Origin: Todiramphus chloris collaris
Lineage: Eukaryota > Chordata > Aves > Coraciiformes > Alcedinidae
Length of the DNA: 64,000 bases
Assembly (NCBI GenBank): GCA_025345505.1
Contig: JANVCC010000021.1
Location: 32,978,893-33,042,892 of the forward strand
Direction: 5' to 3'
Below the pieces are notes generated by a model. It was given only the letters and a program-made list of their open reading frames with translations. It was not told where the DNA came from and made no database searches. Position numbers and translations under genes: made by a program. Positions 1 to 12,800 of the stretch are shown here, piece after piece (position 1 is the first letter of the stretch; each line of letters starts with the position of its first letter).

Positions 1-88
1 TCACAGAATCACAGAATTTCAGAATTACAGAATCATTAATGTTGGAAGACCTCTGAGATCATCCGGTCCAATCACCGACCTAATATTA
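1..88 (-). mobile_element. CR1 LINE 3'-end fragment, cut by window edge
   Basis: The plus strand opens with tandem copies of the octamer CACAGAAT, the reverse complement of the CR1 3' tail unit ATTCTGTG. About 45 bases follow that closely match the 3' end of the long CR1 at 55141 (both contain CCTCTGAGATCATC). The element therefore reads on the minus strand and is severely 5'-truncated. Part of the tail may lie outside the window. No coding sequence is retained. The inner border is approximate. Confidence 0.85.
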
Positions 89-269
89 TCAAAAACACAT
101 GTGTTTCTGGCATTTTTTGAGTCATGATTCACCTTTTAAAAATGTATGCTACTAGACTAAATAGGGTGATTTCAATTCTACATGTTTGTTATCTAAAATG
201 ATGTCAACAAGTAAAACTCTTCACCGTGCATCTGTACAATTAGAATGAACCTAGTCTTTATTTATATGG

Positions 270-325
270 TTTTTGGGTTTTTTTTTTTTTGTTTTGTTTT
301 TTTTGTTTTTTTTGTTTGTTTGTTT
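270..325. repeat. T-rich / (TTTTG)n low complexity
   Basis: Runs of T are interrupted by single G residues, ending in TTTG units. An imperfect simple repeat. Confidence 0.9.
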
Positions 326-1116
326 AAGGACTTGCATTAAAATACCTATTATAAGTAACATATCCTTGTTTTGTGAAAAATAACACTTCTCAGCTTTCAT
401 GAGAGCTCTCTTGTGTCTTTGTTTACAGTAGTTTTCATTGGTTTTTGTCTAGTTTAAGTGACTTTGGCAGCTCAGAATGTATGTTTCTTTGTAAAGCATA
501 GCACATCCTACAGTTTCATACAAATAAGTGTTAGCAATAATGATATAGCTATATTTTCTATTAGTGGAATTCAGCCCCTGTTCCTTTGAGAGTCTGAGTG
601 ATAGGCTTTTGTATAAAGCACAACTATGTGAGAGTATACATACATATGAGAGGTTATTAGCAGATAATTCAGATATTTTGAATTTTACTGAAAGTCAAAG
701 ACAGTAATACATTTATTTTCATTGTCTAATCCCAGTGTGCAAGTAGGCTCAGTGTTCTTATGAAATGAGGTATTTTATCTTTATTCTTAGCACAGCACTA
801 GAACTTCAGGAAGAACTATTGTCAGTTGTCCCTCCAGTCTTGAAAGTCCATATCTGTGAATGCAGATGAACAGGCTGAGTGTGTACAAGGGCACAAAGAC
901 TTGTTACAAAAAGTGACATATAAATAAATTGATATCAGAAACATGACAGACCTTGAGGACACTAGAGAGATAATAACAGGAATAGTGTTGTACTTAACAA
1001 CATTTGTTTCCTGTGCCATGGGCAGAATAATTTTGCTGCTGATGTGCTCAGTGATAGAGAAAATATAATCTTTTTAAGATCTTTCAGTTGTAATATAAAA
1101 CTTCTGGCTACCCTTG

Positions 1117-1172
1117 TTTTTTTGTTTGTTTGTTTGTTTTGTGGGTTTGTTTGTTTGGTTTTTTTTTATTTA
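1117..1172. repeat. (TTTG)n simple repeat
   Basis: Successive TTTG units are followed by a T-run. The phenylalanine/valine/cysteine-rich 87-codon frame over it is a by-product of the repeat. Confidence 0.9.
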
Positions 1173-1486
1173 ACTTTTTTTTCACTAATTTTTATTTCTT
1201 TTTTTCAGTCAAAATTACTCCAATGCAACAAATATGCTACAGTAATTATTTCATTTAAAATAAAATTCAAATTAATACACTGTCTGCCTCATAGCAGAAG
1301 ACTTTGAATTTTTACTATTCATCTGTTGTCTTGTTTTTAACTATCAGGGCTTTTTAAAAAATGCTTTGGAAGTAGTCTGTAATAGAAGTCCATTTTTATC
1401 TAAGCAACTAAAGGATTCAGTGCATCGTTTCCAGTATGAGAGGAAATTGGTTAAATTAAATCAGTAGTTTCTAATGCAGTTTTGGT

Positions 1487-1586
1487 NNNNNNNNNNNNNN
1501 NNNNNNNNNNNNNNNNNNNNNNNNNNNNNNNNNNNNNNNNNNNNNNNNNNNNNNNNNNNNNNNNNNNNNNNNNNNNNNNNNNNNNN
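1487..1586. other. Assembly gap, 100 N
   Basis: Exactly 100 N. This is a conventional placeholder length, so the true distance is probably unknown. Frames drawn across it are meaningless. Confidence 0.99.
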
Positions 1587-4500
1587 AGTTCCTCACAATC
1601 TCTTCCCCCCTGCCACCCCGAATTCTGCTGCTACTACCTGGCTTCTATACTTATCCATCATTATTTCTCTTCTTTGTCTCTCTGCTGGTAATTCTACTCA
1701 TGCACTTACAGATAAATTTAGAAATTCTCAGTGATGTTTTCATTCCATTTAGTCATATTGTTGAGAAGAATACATGTACCTTTGCTTGGCGACAGGCATT
1801 TGCCTATTGCAGATACTGGAGTTTCAGAAAGCATCATTGTTTCTACAGTATTAAATGAAGGACACTGATTATGACCACTGGTTTCAACAGTATCTTCTTT
1901 AGCTCAAAAAAAAAAAGTTTTCTTTACATTTCTACATCTGACTTAGCAATTAAAGATAGGCTTACTAGTATGTGACTGGGACAAGTAATCAAGGTGGATG
2001 CATAATGGAAGCTCAAAGCACTAGCTCAATCATTATAAAACTTCTGGGAAGAAATGGTCTTTTTCACTTAGCACTTTACCAGATAATACCTTAGCACAGT
2101 TCCTAGCAGAGTGCCTTTCAGGTACTGTTAGTAGCAAGAATGTGTAGATGTGTCTACTCATAAAGGGCAAATGGAAGAGGAGCCAAATTTGATTATGTGA
2201 TGTGGACCATATCACTTTGAGACAATTTTTGTCTCTTGTTTTATTTAAACATAAAGTGTGAATGTATAGCTATTATAAGTAACTCACTTAGGACTAGAAA
2301 TGACAGCCTATATCTGTAAGATATAGTGTTGTTCTCATCTTTTTCTTCATTGGTTTAGTTACAGAAAGTGAAGCCTGACTTCTAGCTACTCACTCTTTAT
2401 ATTTTCCACCCCTTATGCAGATGAATGTGATAAAAAAAAGACAGTATCTGTACTTAGAGTTGTGCTAAACTGTAGAAAGCTAGCTAAAGTGGGAGAGTCA
2501 AGTGGCTATGTCTGAAATGCCTTTTGAACTAAAATCTGTCATCCTGTCCACTGTATTTTTGTTCATTCCAATACTCGGATTTAGCCCTTGTGGAACTGTG
2601 GGTCAATACAGCACGAACACTTTATGTGCATGATCCTCTTTATCATAGTGCCTGTTAGAGTCCTGTCTACACTGTGAGCACTAAGATTAGCTAATCAGCT
2701 ACCACATATTTTGATGGATCTGAAGTGATCAATATCAAGTTGACTAGCTAGCTGTGTTATCAGCCCTATAAAGCATACTTAATATGTGTCTACATGACAG
2801 ACAACATTTTAGGCAGTCTCAGGCTGAATGTTAAATTGTAAATATCCCCTGCTTAGCTACAATTATATTGCAAAGGTAATGATGATATGAATTTCTGGCT
2901 CGGACATTTTGTTACGTTAATTTCTTTTGGCAGTGCCAATGTAGCCATTGCTTCATTTCTTCCTAGTCTACCTGCATGACATATGGTCCCATTACTTACT
3001 TTCCACCCTTTACTTTGTATTTGGTGACAACAATCACCTATTCAGACAAAATTTATTATATTTAATTGCAAAGTCATTGTGGCATGTCTTATGAAGGAGT
3101 TTGTGGAAGTATAATAGATAAGGGACCTTCTATAATGAGAATTTAGATACCTTGCTCATATTTAGACATTTCAGACAGCTACTGCTGAGTTCAGCTGATC
3201 AAACAAGGCATTTATTGACATTCAAGATGTTATTAGTGTAGCTCTTCTGTTCTTCAGACATAGATAACAGGTTTTCAGCTGATGTTGTTTAGTGTCTAAC
3301 AGCTCTGTGGAGATATCTCAGACATCTTTGGATACTGTAAATGTATAGAGATATAAATAGAGTTCCTAAATTTAGAAGTAGTGAATGTTACTCAGGTTGA
3401 TTTCCAACTGTCTTTTGATTTAGTTTGCTTTATTTGTTTTTAAATGAATGATTGTCCTGAGACTTCTTTTGTTTTCTTCATTACTATTGCTTCTTTATAG
3501 ATACTGTAACTGATGTCTGCCTATTTTCGTATGTGAAATAAACATCAGGATTATTTTATAAAACTGTGTAAATAAACAGACACTTGTGAAAATTTGGAAA
3601 TGCACCGATATGCTAAATAATGGGCAATCAGATAAATAAATATATTTTATTAAAAAATTGCTTTAGCTTCTAATTCACTTTTAAAGGAAACTGCTGATTG
3701 CAAATAATTTTTCTCATAGAAAGAATCAGCAAATGAAGTATCAGTGGGGTATACATGAACTAGAATAAGTTTGCGGTTAACATAGACATAGCCAATCAAT
3801 ATGTTAAAGTTCTGAACCTTAATGCTAGGTGAACTTGCCTTGTTTTGTGCATTCTTCTACGAACACAGCAACTTTTTTACTGTGACAGGCGAATAAGAAA
3901 AAAAGAAAAAGGTAAAAAAAAAGGAAAAAAAAAGGAAAAGAGTATCATCTTTCCTTGGGTTAGCTGCATTGCCTAGTGATTCTCCTGAGTGATGGAAGTT
4001 TCATATAAAGATCAATGACACTGAAAACTGGCTTATAACTCAGTTTGACAGCTATCATGGTCTCCAAATTGCTCTGCTGTAATCTACTCTGTCTTCCTTG
4101 GTTAGCAAACATCCCAATTACAGCTATGCCAGATATAGGTAGAACAGATGCTTCTCATAACCAACAACTAATTCTTAACTGCAAATTTATAAATATAGAA
4201 ACACTGATTGCCAATTCAAAGTCAAATTCAACATGAACAGTTAAAATAGAAGAGAGAAAAATGTTTGTTAAACTATGATGTGGCCTCATCGAATCCAAAA
4301 TATTTATTTATGTTACTGGGGAAATAGGATTACAGTGATAGGGATGTGTAAGGATTCAGATTAAAGTTTGTTAGAGGAAATCCTGGCAGAAACCATTCAG
4401 ATAGGATTTCAGTTCCAGTTATCTCTTATGGAAGAAGATACATTAAATAGAACAGTTACAGTAGATGTAGAGTTATGAAATAAATTAATGCCCACTGAAC

Positions 4501-5400
4501 AGAATATACCTGTAATTTCCACAGAATTTAATCATAAGCATAAGCATCATAATCATAAAGCTGTCAATCAAGTTACACATATGGAAATTAAAACAAGGTA
4601 GAAAATACTTTCTTGCTTCTATGAATGCTGCCCTTTGGGCACTAATAAAAGTGCATAAATAAATACTTTCAGAGAAAGGAAAAGCATTTCCTGTGGAACT
4701 GTAAGAACAGTTGTACCAGATCTCTAGCCCAGTATCATGCGTTTAACAGTGGATGCCTAGGAAACAGAATAAGAATACAGCTATCTATGTAAGTTCTTAG
4801 TATATTTTATTTTTCTACATCATACTGGTATGTCCATAAATAGGTTGTTCAAGATTCTTATTCAGAATTGAGGTAAAAGTAAATGTTTCTTTATTGGGTG
4901 AAGCAATTAAAAAAAGATTATAAAACTATAGAGGTTTAAGAAGAAAAAGAGGGAAAATTCTGGTATGTCCAATTTATCACAGTTAAACTACTTTTTTATT
5001 ACTATAATTTTTTTTCCTTAATACCTTCTCACATCTTGTCCATCATTATGGTATCAGGTGCTAAAATTGCTGCCTACCTTTTTGCTCAATATTGATGAAG
5101 AGAACTTCTTCTGCAGGTTTCATGGATAGGCCTTATCAAGGCAGACTTTTGGCTTTGTCCTTTTCAACAACGTTGAAACAAAGGAGGGATATATAGTCTG
5201 AAGTCATCTTCACCATCTCATTCTCTGACAAGTGTAGGAGGATCAACAACTCATTTCTAAATCTTTGACCTGACAGTAGGGCTTGTTTTTCTCCCAGTTC
5301 CTCCCATCATTGCAACAGTAGCAGGTATCAGGCAAGCTCATCCCTGCTGAAATAGTACCATCTTGAGAAGGAGCTGCTGCAGTGGCTAGGAAGTAGAGAC
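1587..5400. other. Unclassified AT-rich sequence
   Basis: No repeat family, exon or RNA gene was recognised in these 3.8 kb. The only simple-sequence feature of note is an A-rich tract at about 3896-3948. The 63-codon open frame near 4045 has no recognisable domain. Confidence 0.6.
3896..3948. repeat. A-rich purine tract with GG interruptions
   Basis: Runs of 7-9 A separated by GG or G. Imperfect (GGAAAAAAA)-like low complexity. Confidence 0.85.
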
Positions 5401-5405
5401 ACCTC
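5401..5405. repeat. Target-site duplication, left (ACCTC)
   Basis: ACCTC lies immediately outside the TG end of the LTR and is repeated at 5875-5879 immediately outside the CA end. Confidence 0.85.
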
Positions 5406-5874
5406 TGTGGTGGGTTGACCCCGGCACGGCACCAGGTGCCCACCAAGCCCTTCTATCACTCCCCCCGCCCCCCTTCAGCACGGCACGCAGGGAGAGAATG
5501 AGACGCAAAGCACAGGGGTGTGGGTTATGATAGACAAGATGTTATTTTCTACTTCCCGTCCACAGGCGATGTCGGGCCGAGTCCAGGAAGCAGGGCTCCG
5601 GGAACACGTAGCAGCCGCTTGGAGGACAAAGCAGAATGCCCCCCCATCCTCCTCCTGCCCTCTCCCTTTATAGTTGAGCTGACGTCATATGGTATGGAAT
5701 AGCCCACTGGTCAGCTCAGGTTGGTTGTATCTTCTCCCCCATCCTGCCCCCCATCCTCTGGTGCCGTGTGAGCACCGGCAGTCATAACACGGGTGTGTTA
5801 TCAACACCCTCCAGCTCCCAGTGCTACAGCATGAGGGCTGGACGGGGAAAAGCAGCCCAGCCAGACCCACTACA
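5406..5874 (-). mobile_element. Solo LTR of an avian endogenous retrovirus (ERVK-like), CpG-rich copy
   Basis: The 469-bp element begins TGTGGTGGG and ends CACTACA, so it has the TG...CA ends of a retroviral LTR. It is flanked by a perfect 5-bp target-site duplication, ACCTC, at 5401-5405 and 5875-5879. No retroviral coding sequence adjoins it, so it is a solo LTR left by recombination. The minus strand is taken as sense: reading that way there is a TGACGTCA site, then a TATAAA box 7 bases downstream, then a purine-rich segment and an AATAAC in place of a clear poly(A) signal. It aligns along its whole length with the copy at 19612. It keeps many CpGs that are TpG or CpA in that copy, which suggests a more recent insertion. 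The class assignment (ERVK-like) rests on LTR style and 5-bp duplication, from memory of avian LTR families. Confidence 0.9.
5667..5687 (-). promoter_or_regulatory. LTR core promoter: CRE (5680-5687) plus TATA box (5667-5672)
   Basis: On the minus strand a palindromic cAMP-response element, TGACGTCA, is followed after 7 bases by TATAAA. This is a normal layout for a U3 promoter bound by CREB/ATF factors. It is the only one of four related LTRs in this window in which the CRE palindrome is intact. Activity is inferred from layout only. Confidence 0.65.
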
Positions 5875-5879
5875 ACCTC
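5875..5879. repeat. Target-site duplication, right (ACCTC)
   Basis: Perfect match to 5401-5405, which fixes both LTR borders. Confidence 0.85.
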
Positions 5880-6337
5880 TCTGTGAGAGGAGGGGCCAAA
5901 TGAAATATTTGTGGAGAAAGTAGTAGCTGGCAAACGGGATGCTTGTTGCTCAATCAAGTATATTTTGGACTTAAGAGCAAATAGAAGGAATACAGCCACT
6001 GACTTTTAAGGTTGAGAGATGATATGAACTGGCTGTAAGTTATAGGTGATCACTATTAAACTCCTCTACTGTCCCTCTCCTTGCTTTTTTAACTCTGCAG
6101 TGTTCTACATTTTGCTTTTTATATGACTTAGAGTGAAATTTCATTACTATATGTCTTATTTTTTACTGTTGCACATGATGGAACTAATAGTACTTTGCAA
6201 GCAAAAGCATTGCATTTTTGTCTAAAGTTTCATTTAAATATAAATCTGAGTTGCATTGCATTACTGATTCTTACCTCTCTTGTCTTTTATAATTTGGCTT
6301 TTGTATTATGTTTCATATCATTAATATGAAATATGCC
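5880..6337. other. Unclassified sequence between LTR and CR1
   Basis: AT-rich. Nothing recognised. Confidence 0.55.
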
Positions 6338-6954
6338 ATATTGCCAGCACTGTGCCCAGGTGGACAAGTAAGACCAACAGCATCCTGGCTTGTTCTAGAA
6401 ATTGTGTGTCCAGCAGTACCAGGGAGGTGATTGTCCCTCTGTACTCGGCCATACCTCTAGTACTGTGTTCAGTTTTTAGCACCTCAATACAAGAAAGACA
6501 CTGAAGTGCTGGAGTGAGTCCAGAGAAGAGCAACTAAGCTGGTGAAGGGCCTGGAGAACAAGTTTAATGAAGAGTGTCTGAGGAAACTAGGACTATTTAG
6601 TCTGAGGAAAAGAAGGCTGAGGGGAGACCTTATTGCTCTCTACAACTACCTGAAAGGTAGGCACTGGTCTTTTCTCATAAGTAACTAGTGACAGAACAAG
6701 AGGTAATGGGTTCAAGCTGCACCACGAGAGGTTTAAACTGGACATTTGAAAAACTTCTTTTCACTGGAGGGGTTGTCAGGAATTGGAACAAGCTGCCCAG
6801 GGAGGTGGCTGAGTCACCATCCCTAAATGTATTTAAAAGCTGTATAGATATGGTTCTTGGATATGTGGCTTAGTGGTGGTCTTGGTAGAGTAGGGTTGGA
6901 TTTGATGATCTTTGAGGTTTTTTCCAGTCTAAATGAATATATGATACTATGATA
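6338..6954 (+). mobile_element. CR1 LINE, 5'-truncated
   Basis: The plus strand matches the C-terminal part of CR1 ORF2 and the 3' UTR seen in other copies here. It starts near the segment for KANSILA, then follows the conserved order [32 protein letters not shown] and the short 3' UTR, ending near GATACTATGATA instead of a clean octamer tail. Stops and frameshifts are frequent. The 61-codon frame at 6688 is only the last piece of ORF2. Confidence 0.9.
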
Positions 6955-9104
6955 TAAGGATATAGTGTCATTCCATCCCAGATCCAAAGGTCTTCAAACC
7001 CCTGTTGGTACCTGACACTCCTTTTGCTACCATCTTCCTTAAAAAATTGGATTGACTTCTCTTGACCCCCACTGAAGCATGCTTCTCTCATCTCTTTCTA
7101 TGCCTACAAACCTGTATTGCCCATTTCCGCAGCCCTCATTCTCTACCGACAGTTTCAAAACCCTCCACTTAGATTTCCAAACCTTACTCCTCTCTCAAAT
7201 GTCAATGAGACAATATTGGATTTTACACCTCTGGGATGAAGATGAAGTAAATCTTTGTCCATAAGGAAGTACAATTCACAGAGAAATCAAGAAGGCTGTA
7301 TTTCCCTATCTGTGCCTTTTTTTTTTTTTTTCCTCTTCTGTATTTTAAGCATGACCAGATGTGTATTTTGAATGTTGTCAGCTACTCCCTTGGCTGAAAC
7401 ACTGTGAATGGCCATATGAATACTTCTGGTTTGTTAAATTAAATTACACAGATTCATTTGAATCTTTTCCATGTTTTTGTCTGCACTGATTTCAGTATCA
7501 ATGGTACAACAAGTACAAATAATAATTCATCTTAGATGACGAAAATCAATCTTTTGAAGAATTCAGTCAAGCTTATATATGCTCTGATCATTTCTTCTTG
7601 TGCATGTCGTGATGGTGGGAAAACTATCTTAGTTTTTGTACTGTCCCATCTTGCATTATTTATATATTGTCTAGCATAAGAAATTCCAGTAGTCAGACAG
7701 GTATTCTGGGTTCTATTGCAGTACATGAGCAATTATAATGTTTAGAAGTGAAACTGTAAAAAATTTTTTACCAGTTTCCTTGGTGTTCTTTGAAAAATTT
7801 AGTAGCAAGATTGTGGTGCAGATATTGTAAACTGTCTCCATTTATCATAAAATAAGATAAATTACTTCAGCCTTTGTAATCTACAGAAATGCCTTAATGT
7901 GAGAAAAAGATTACACTGTAAAAGTTGCATTAGACTTCAATGGAATGTATTCATCCACTTTATTTCATATATCACCTCTTCCCTAAGAAATGTAGTTCTA
8001 CTTCAATGACCTGCTGACATAAATGAGGATTTTAAAATTCTGGAGAGATGAGAAGATCTGCTGAAAGAGCCTGTGAATAACAGTTCTCATCATCAATGAA
8101 TATTCTCCAATGTCTGATAGTGATCTAGTTGAAGCTCCCTTCTGGGAATTCTGTGTTTCACAGTGCAGAGATGGCACATTTATGTAATTCTTACATAATA
8201 ATGTCACAGAGTTACTGTAGTTGAAGCTATGAAAGCATTTCCATGATTTTTTTTTTTTTTTTTTTTTTTTTAGGATTTTTTACAATTAATTTAAAAAAAA
8301 AAAAACAACAACAACAAAAAAAGCAATGGTGGTTTAGAATTTCACACAAAAACTCACAGAAAATAGATCTTACTTAGTGGTTAAATATAAAACATTTTCT
8401 GCAAAAATTATCCACACAGTCTAAAAGAATGGGAAAAAAATCAGTGACCCTGCAAAACTAATTCTTATGTCTACTTTGCAGGCATAACTTAATATTTTTA
8501 ATGTACATGTATTTAAACCATTATTATTCAGAAATCCAGTTATAGATACATGCAGGAATTTTTAAGAAATATGAAGATACATAGTAATGACACTTTAAAC
8601 TGTGTTCTCCTACTGATATAAGAATTTTAAGAATTTGATGCAAACTTGTATGACATTTTAATGACATCTAAGGAGGCTTAAGGAAACCGAATCTGTAAAG
8701 AAGTGTTGAACATTGAATTCTAATGCTGCCTTTTCTGAACTAGTATACACACCAGACCAGGTATTTACTATTAGCTGGCTGATCATGTTCTACTCTCTGT
8801 CAACATGTAACATTGTGGTGAATCTATTAAACAGCAATTGTCAGAACAGGTTAGGAATGTGTCATAAGATGTGTTGGGATAGCACTCAGCCTATGCACAC
8901 AAATCTTGAGCATGAGTGTGGGCTCAAATTCAAATACATTTCTTGGCTACATTTAACATCTAAACCCACAACCAAGTGATCCTTAGAGAATACCATTATA
9001 GGAAACTTAAGCCTGTGGTATTATTTAATACAGATCCTCACTGTGTTAGTTATCTGCAGTTTGAAATGGGTGAGGCATATTATGTCTGACACAAACAGGT
9101 GTAT
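6955..9104. other. Unclassified AT-rich sequence
   Basis: Nothing recognised except homopolymer tracts at 7319-7332 (T) and 8247-8327 (T-run then A-rich). The open frames are short and domain-less. Confidence 0.55.
8247..8327. repeat. Poly(T) 25-mer followed by A-rich (CAA) tract
   Basis: Twenty-five T residues at 8247-8271. About 20 bases later there is an A-run with CAA units. Together they could fold back as an imperfect T/A hairpin. Confidence 0.85.
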
Positions 9105-9686
9105 GTCTTCTACCATATTGTCCTACACCTGGGGAGGAGTAATACCATACAGCAGTACAGATTAGAGGTAGACCTGCTGGAAAGCAGCTCCAAAGAGAGG
9201 GACCTTGGAGTCCTGATGGATAATAAGTTATCCATGGGACAGCAATGTACCATTGTGTCCAAGAAGGCCAACAGTATCCTAGGGTTCATAAAGAGGAGTG
9301 TGGCCAGAAGGTCAAGGGAAGTTCTTCTCCCCCTCTACTCTGCATTAGTGAGACCACATCTGGAGTATTGTGTCCAGTTCTGGTCTCCCCAGTTCAAGAG
9401 GGACAGGGAAATACCAGGGAGAGTCCAATGGAAATCTTTGAGCATAATTGAGGAACAGGAACATCTCCCTGATGAGGAAAGGCTGAAATATGTGGGATTG
9501 TTTAGCCTGGAAAAGAGAAGCCTGAGAGGGGAACTTCTGAGTATTTACAAATATCTGAAGGGTGGGTGTCAAGTAGAAGGGACCAGTCACTTTTCAGTGG
9601 TGCCCTATGATAAGACAAGGGGTAATGCCCACAAACTGGAAGAGAGGAAGTTACACCTCAATGTGAGGAAAACTTCTTTATTGTGA
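9105..9686 (+). pseudogene. CR1 ORF2 C-terminal remnant
   Basis: An open frame of about 195 codons covers the region after the RT palm. Recognisable blocks are [48 protein letters not shown] and EERLKYVGLFSLEKRSLRGE. The reading breaks near 9669-9672, where an A-run is one base short compared with sister copies. In the next frame the usual C-terminus follows (VRVAEHWNRLPREIV... to a stop near 9790). There is no promoter, start context or catalytic core, so this is a dead fragment and the ATG at 9099 is fortuitous. Confidence 0.9.
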
Positions 9687-9873
9687 GAGTGGCAGAGCAC
9701 TGGAACAGGCTGCCCAGAGAGATTGTAGATTATTCTTCTCTGGAGACTTTCAAGACCTGTCTGGATCTGTTCCTGTGTGGCCATCTCTAGGTGATTCTGC
9801 ATTGGCAGGGCGGTTGGATTCGATGATTTCCAGAGGTCCCTTCCAACACCTACCATTCTATGATTCTATGATT
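9105..9873 (+). mobile_element. CR1 LINE, 5'-truncated, with octamer tail
   Basis: This copy starts in the region after the reverse transcriptase catalytic core and runs through the C-terminal domain and 3' UTR. It ends in two ATTCTATG-type octamers at about 9856-9873. It is among the better-preserved copies in the window. It is roughly 0.77 kb long, against several kilobases for a full CR1, so it was truncated on insertion. No flanking duplication was identified. Confidence 0.93.
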
Positions 9874-12800
9874 CCAGGGACTTCTGTGGTGGCATGGGAG
9901 CTTTGTTATCTAATATTAATATTAATATATTAACCAGATAGGATTTGTAGGTAGCTTGGACTACTGACTTGAAACTATTTTCCGAACTTAACACTATTCT
10001 CTGGGGCAACAATGAGCCATACTGCAGCACAGTATGTTGCAGTTGCTGAATTGACAGAGTTGTGTATCTCTGTAGGAACAGTTAATGTTATGACTACAGA
10101 CACTTGGGACCATTCAAGGTTTTAAGTGTGGAAATCCTAACTATATAACTTCACTGAATTTCAGCTTGGACATATAAAATTCAGGGTAACGTGTGTTAAA
10201 TCATGACCTTCTCTAAGGGCAATTTCATGTGGGAATAATTAGCTGATCTGAAGTTGAAATGATCTCTTCTATACCAAAGTACCAGTACCTACCAACTTGT
10301 ATCCTTCTGGAGTTTAACAACAAAAGATAACCTAAGAATGCAATGTTGCCAATTGTTCCTAGTGTAGTAAAAGCAATTGCTGAAGGATAAAGATGAGCAA
10401 AGATGAATATGAGGACATACTCATGGTTATTCTATATAATAATGCTATATTTTTATGGAAATAAGATATTCCTTTCCCTATTTCTATGTTTCTCCTGTTG
10501 TTTTTTCTATATTTTTATTATTGTGGGGTTTTCTCCTGAATACCAAAATGTTGTTTAGCAGCTCAACCTATTTTTGGCTATCCTGGGAATTATGCTCAGA
10601 TCTCCCACTCATACTGATAGGATGTTTCCTGGAAAATATTGCATAGAAGATAAGCTTATCAAGAGAAAAAAAAAAAAAACCATAAAGTGAGAATGGTTCA
10701 AGGGGCTGTGACCTTGATGACCTAAGTGTTCTTTTCCATCAGCAATGTGGAACTAGAATATTTTTCCTTACTACAGTACAAGGCCAGTTATGGGAATATG
10801 TTATTGATATAGATCATTAAAAAACCCCAACTAAACACAACAAGAAAACATAAACTCCCTCGCATTGATTATAGTGCTCTATCCTTTCTTTAGGGTTAGA
10901 ATGTGAAATTTATTTTAAATGTCATTTAAGGAAAATATTTTGCAAGAGACATAATGGCGTTCACTATTTAAGAGTGTTTTAAAACTTTTAGCTTTCCATC
11001 TACTAAGTATTATTCATATAAAAAAATAATTATTTGGTCAATGTGAGCTATCTTCTGCTATTTATATTATTCAATATCACTGTTAATTCAGACTTAAACC
11101 GAGGTAGAAATACAATTATTTACTGTTGTCTTTTGGATTACTTTCCCTCTGTAACACAGAAGATTAAACATAATCAGTTCCACCTGGAAACACTTCTGTG
11201 CTTCATCAAGGACAAGTTCACAAATTAATTTTACCTGTTGTTTATATGGTTTATGAAAAAAAGAGAATCAGTTAAAATTAATGTAATTATCATTCCCTTT
11301 AATGTTTAGAATGTTTTTTGTAAGAAAACTATTTTCACAACAAGATTTTGGTAATTATGTGGAAGGAATATATATTTATTTTTGTGCAATCTGGAGTGTA
11401 TTTGGGGCATTGTATGTGAAGTATTTAAGTTTGGGTTTGGTTGTTTTTTAATATTATTTTATTTTTTAAAATATTGAAGTAAGAAAAATACATTATTTAC
11501 TTATCAGAAATATTAGTATAATGAACATGTGAATATACTACAGTGTTGCCTATTGACATCTTGGTCAGTTTTCCACAATTTTTTTAAAATATGTATCATT
11601 AGGTTAGTAATTCTGAAAGTAATTTGAATGTGTAAATAGATGTCTAAATAAGAAATTAGAAGATCAAGATTTTTTTCCAGGTCCACAATGAACAGTGTGA
11701 CTGTTCACTATAGCTGTCTTCCTATGTCAACTTCTTTTCTATCCTGTGCCTTATTTTTTAGAGAGTTTATGCTTGGATATCCATTTTTAAATTTGCTTTG
11801 GTGAAATCTGTTTCAACAAACTCTAAAGAAAATAAAAGCTTTGTTTCAATTTTCTCTTCTTTCCTTGTATCAACCAGAAATGATCGGTTAAAGGGATGTT
11901 TTTTGGTGAATTACTATGACAAGTTTTTAATTTCAGACTTTTCTTGAAATGAAACTTTTGAAAACTGCTCATGGAAATCACGGTGAAAATTTACTGCACA
12001 GAGACTTTAATGTACTTTCCATCTTTAGTCCATTATGGCCTGTTAAATATTCCATATCTTACCATAATACTAACCTTGATATATTCATTTATTGCTTAAC
12101 AGAACAACAGCAAATTTAATTTCTTTTTTTTTTTTGAGCTTATTGGTTATGTTCATAACATTTGTAATGGTGAGAGACCCATCGGACTCTGTTTGGTTCA
12201 TGGAAATAATCCAAATGTTGTCTTAGGTTGTGCTATGCTACATAGGGCTGGCTGTCCTACAGCACTGGGTCCTCAAGGATGGCCAAGATCTCACTCTGCT
12301 TGCAGTCTTTTCAGTTACAATAACTGAAGATTTGGTGCAATTGAGGATCTAGTTTTAGAAATATGGAGTTATATTCCAGATTTATATTAACACTGTTATA
12401 TTTTTGCTAAGCAAAACTGGCAAACCTTTTAATGTGCCAGTTTTAACAGCTTCTGCCATAGAAGAGGCAATGTACTACTCAGAACCATAGAAAAGTACCC
12501 TAGAAAATGTTATTCTGTTAGGAAAACAGTCACATTTTTTCCCATTACAACCACTACACATACTTAGAGGCTTTTAAGAGGCCCAATATTATTCCTTAAT
12601 ACCTTACTGAATTCTTTTCACTAAGATGGCTGAATAGTTCAAAACAGCAGTTACCTTGAAAATAAATGACTGTGCTGAAAGGAGAATTAATTAATTTAGA
12701 TAAACTAAATAAACTCTGCAAACTGACTAATGTAGCAGAAATTACTGGGTGCTGATACTGCTGTTTTAATTATTAAGTCCACATTAATTAATTTCAAAGC

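Larger units (their letters stand above)
89..1486. other. Unclassified AT-rich sequence
   Basis: No transposon, exon or RNA gene was recognised. It holds two T/G-rich low-complexity tracts (about 270-325 and 1117-1172). The short open frames here are dominated by those tracts and look like chance. Confidence 0.6.

Noticed and set aside
5685-5999. 104-codon minus-strand frame
   Set aside because: Lies mostly in the U3 part of the solo LTR and runs out into the flank. LTRs of this kind encode no protein here.
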